A program made the position numbers and the translations under genes. This document shows positions 5,093 to 5,525 of a stretch of DNA of 5,525 nucleotides, one piece after another (position 1 is the first letter of the stretch; every line of letters begins with the position of its first letter). The notes under the pieces are model-generated. The model was not told where the DNA came from and made no database searches. It was given only the letters and a program-made list of their open reading frames with translations. The stretch covers positions 1-5,525 of the forward strand of contig CAISZB010000511.1 in the NCBI GenBank assembly GCA_903889845.1, given 5' to 3'. Source of the DNA: an uncultured Verrucomicrobium sp. (lineage in GTDB: Bacteria > Verrucomicrobiota > Verrucomicrobiia > Methylacidiphilales > GAS474).

Positions 5093-5404
5093 CTAGGGAA
5101 GCTGTCCCTGATGGAGATACTCGAGATAGTAGGAGAGGATGGCAAAGCCGAGGAGGAGGGAGGCGAGCGGCTGGGCGATCCGCCGCTGGCTCAGGAAGGC
5201 GGGCATCGAGAGCCCGGCGATGAGGAGGTGGCGGCTGGAACTTTCGAGCGGGAGGAAGCCGAGGAGGGCGGGGGAGACGAAGTTGATCGTGGCGAGGGCG
5301 ATCCCGACCCAGAGGAGAAAGAGGGGAGCGAAGGGGGAGATTTCCCGCTCATACAGCTCCCGGCGCTGGCCGGGGTGGGGAGGGGGGGCGACGATGGGGA
5401 CCAT
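5093..5404 (-). CDS. Small predicted membrane protein of unknown function
   Basis: I do not recognise this 103-residue protein. Codon use is strongly GC-ending like the other genes, which favours a real gene. A proline-rich, then charged N terminus (residues 1-21) precedes a long hydrophobic stretch (about 24-53, one long or two short membrane segments). A second hydrophobic patch (59-71) follows, then Gln-Arg-Arg, and a clear helix (about 76-97) ending YYLEYLHQ. Two to three transmembrane segments are likely, with the arginines at 74-75 probably cytoplasmic. The ATG is the first possible start because an in-frame TGA lies 9 nt upstream. The only Shine-Dalgarno-like sequence, GGAG, is 15 nt away, which is too far for normal use. 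A TATAGC box (5430-5435) could be its -10 element. The template strand at codons 2-11 carries a G-quadruplex motif. Confidence 0.65.
   Translation of the reverse strand: MVPIVAPPPHPGQRRELYEREISPFAPLFLLWVGIALATINFVSPALLGFLPLESSSRHLLIAGLSMPAFLSQRRIAQPLASLLLGFAILSYYLEYLHQGQLP
5372..5399 (+). other. G-quadruplex motif over the start of the membrane-protein gene
   Basis: The plus strand reads GGGG-T-GGGG-A-GGGGGGG-CGACGAT-GGGG. Four G-tracts with very short loops are present, and the G7 run alone could supply two tracts. The motif is on the template strand for codons 2-11 of the minus-strand gene. Pro and Gly codons (CCC, CCT, GGC) account for part of it. Confidence 0.6.
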
Positions 5405-5463
5405 ACTTGTTCAAGATTACTCCAAAAGGGCTATACTGAAAAGGAGTAGTTGCAATAAAGATT

Positions 5464-5510
5464 ATGTAGGAGAAGTACCTACGTGGGGGGGGAGAGGGCC
5501 GTCGGGCCCT
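5464..5510. other. Two hairpins and a G8 run at the right edge
   Basis: ATGTAGG/CCTACGT (5464-5470 with 5478-5484, one G-T pair) and AGGGCC-GTCG-GGCCCT (5495-5510) flank a run of eight G (5485-5492). The second could be the terminator of a minus-strand gene beyond the window, but no T-run follows on the minus strand. Two minus-strand frames from the edge stop here (TAG near 5482-5484, TAA near 5463-5465); I cannot choose between them. Confidence 0.35.
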
Positions 5511-5525
5511 TCGGGATTGGCTCCC

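Noticed and set aside
4963..5145. 60-codon minus-strand open frame in the AT-richer gap
   Set aside because: It overlaps the end of the membrane-protein gene, lacks a ribosome binding site and has no recognisable sequence.
5468..5525. Possible GTG start of a plus-strand gene at 5483 with AGGAG upstream
   Set aside because: Only 14 codons are visible, they begin inside a G8 run and a hairpin, and two minus-strand frames could equally end here.

Overview
The window is a GC-rich bacterial chromosomal segment with six genes. Gene order, the GC-ending codon use and above all a PulG-like prepilin with an Ala/Pro-rich tail suggest the Verrucomicrobiota (PVC group). This is inference: no rRNA or other marker gene is present to settle it. 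No mobile element, CRISPR array, tRNA or rRNA gene is visible.

Left part (1-2000). Bases 1-328 hold no convincing complete gene, only a terminator-like hairpin (143-163) that may end a gene entering from the left. A secreted glutathione-peroxidase-family thiol peroxidase (329-913, +) runs convergently, with a 14-nt gap, into queA (928-1974, -), which makes the epoxyqueuosine precursor on tRNA. queA is divergent from the next gene.

Middle (2000-3900). A type IV pseudopilin-like protein (2028-2921, +) has a class III leader, a low-complexity Ala/Pro tail and a G8 run inside its frame. A 175-nt leader with three possible hairpins separates it from a stand-alone class III nucleotidyl-cyclase-domain protein (3097-3834, +). 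That protein keeps the metal and transition-state residues but lacks the usual substrate-selecting lysine. A strong bidirectional terminator (3853-3892) closes this gene and the gene converging on it.

Right part (3900-5525). A 275-residue protein (3911-4738, -) consists almost entirely of four tandem modules of about 62-65 residues, each with a Gly-Ser-Trp motif. They resemble the homing-endonuclease-associated (Myb/HTH-like) repeat, but no nuclease domain is attached, so this is probably a modular DNA-binding protein. It has a good ribosome binding site and a sigma-70-like promoter about 180 nt upstream, in a 354-nt AT-richer stretch rich in short direct repeats. Behind it lies a small predicted membrane protein (5093-5404, -) whose first codons face a strong G-quadruplex motif on the opposite strand.

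The genes do not form one pathway. The most unusual element is the four-module protein together with its repeat-rich upstream region; the atypical cyclase with a structured leader comes second.
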